Position numbers and translations under genes: made by a program
Shown here: one piece after another, positions 6,763 through 7,233 of the stretch
Position numbering within the stretch: the stretch's first letter is position 1
How the letters are laid out: every line of letters starts with the position of its first letter
Notes under the pieces: generated by a model
The model's input: only the letters and a program-made list of their open reading frames with translations
Told to the model about the DNA's origin: nothing
The model's database searches: none
Source of the DNA: an uncultured Bacteroidota bacterium
GTDB taxonomy: Bacteria; Bacteroidota; Bacteroidia; Bacteroidales; P3
DNA: 7,233 nucleotides
Reading direction: 5' to 3'
Assembly (NCBI GenBank): GCA_900546465.1
Contig: URCX01000104.1
Coordinates: forward strand, 1-7,233

Positions 6763-7233
6763 ATGCTGAAAGAGCTTACAAAAGGATATTCGGATGTCTT
6801 TATCATCATTTTGGCTGCGGCAGGCTTGGTTTTCTCCCATGCCGTTATGTCTTTCGCCTTGGTGTTTATGGCTTTGAGATTTGTGTTTATAGACAAAAGC
6901 CGGCTTATTGCTTGCAGAAAAGACGTATTGTTTGCTTTGCTTGCCTATTTTGCTTTATTCATTGTCGCAATGGCTTGGAGCAGCGATGTCAATGAAGCTT
7001 TGAAGCGAGTAACCAAAAATCTTCCGTTTCTTATAGTACCCTTATATTTCTTTGCCATACCGTTACCGAATCGCAAATCATTGTTTCAAATTGCCTTTTG
7101 CTCTATTGCTTTTCTTATCATTGCAAGTTGCATCGCTTTGATAAGGCTTTATTTCTTCGATGTCGAAGATATACGTTCCGCACTGCCTTTCGGCTCGCAT
7201 ATTCGTTTCGCTTTGTTTATCTGCACCGCCATA
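6763..7233 (+). CDS. O-antigen ligase/polymerase-like membrane protein (3' end outside window)
   Basis: An open frame of 157 codons runs from ATG 6763-6765 to the right edge without a stop; an in-frame TAA at 6733 limits the start to this region. The product is strongly hydrophobic, with likely membrane segments at about 12-28, 29-43, 54-71, 86-100 and 107-128. The segment LLAYFALFIVAMAWSSDVNE near 59-78, the following NLPFLIVPLYFF (86-97) and HIRFALF at 146-152 resemble Bacteroidota members of the O-antigen ligase family (WaaL/Wzy_C type), which join or polymerise O-polysaccharide at the periplasmic face of the inner membrane. The diagnostic large periplasmic loop would lie beyond the window, so ligase and polymerase cannot be told apart, and the family call rests on recalled resemblance only. 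It is divergent from carbamate kinase across a 109-base gap. Confidence 0.7.
   Translation, partial: MLKELTKGYSDVFIIILAAAGLVFSHAVMSFALVFMALRFVFIDKSRLIACRKDVLFALLAYFALFIVAMAWSSDVNEALKRVTKNLPFLIVPLYFFAIPLPNRKSLFQIAFCSIAFLIIASCIALIRLYFFDVEDIRSALPFGSHIRFALFICTAI

Noticed and set aside
6654..6896. 81-residue N-terminal extension of carbamate kinase
   Set aside because: The family starts at MKKLAVVAFGGNAL (6653); the extension crosses the TATCTTTG promoter and lies antisense to the divergent membrane protein gene.

Overview
The window reads as chromosomal DNA from a member of the Bacteroidota, most likely a Bacteroidales organism such as a Porphyromonas-like anaerobe. This is inference. It rests on moderate to low GC, A/T-rich leaders without clear Shine-Dalgarno sequences, a TAnnTTTG-type -7 promoter box (TATCTTTG) ahead of the carbamate kinase gene, and the style of the proteins. 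No RNA gene, CRISPR array, transposase or origin is visible.

Layout. (1) Positions 1-3198, plus strand: mfd, the transcription-repair coupling factor, missing only its first few dozen codons, which lie left of the window. (2) Positions 3199-3462: a convergent intergenic gap holding a very strong imperfect hairpin (3333-3389), probably a bidirectional terminator or a dispersed palindromic repeat. (3) Positions 3463-4631, minus strand: a membrane acyltransferase-3 (OafA/OafB-type) gene split into two frames exactly at a run of seven C (on its coding strand). One extra C would restore a normal protein of about 375-389 residues. (4) Positions 4673-5674, minus: ornithine carbamoyltransferase. (5) Positions 5718-6653, minus: carbamate kinase, with a promoter at 6683-6690. 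(6) From 6763 to the right edge, plus strand: the start of a divergent membrane protein resembling O-antigen ligase/polymerase, cut off by the window end.

How the genes fit together. Carbamate kinase and ornithine carbamoyltransferase are the last two steps of the arginine deiminase pathway: citrulline to ornithine plus carbamoyl phosphate, then ATP from carbamoyl phosphate. They are probably cotranscribed from the promoter at 6683-6690. The acyltransferase follows on the same strand with a short gap and may be read through from it. It and the O-antigen ligase-like gene both point to surface polysaccharide.

The most interesting item is the C7 tract in the acyltransferase. It could be a phase-variable switch of surface-sugar acylation, a frameshifting site, a dead gene or a sequencing error. 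I see no wholly new system in this window.
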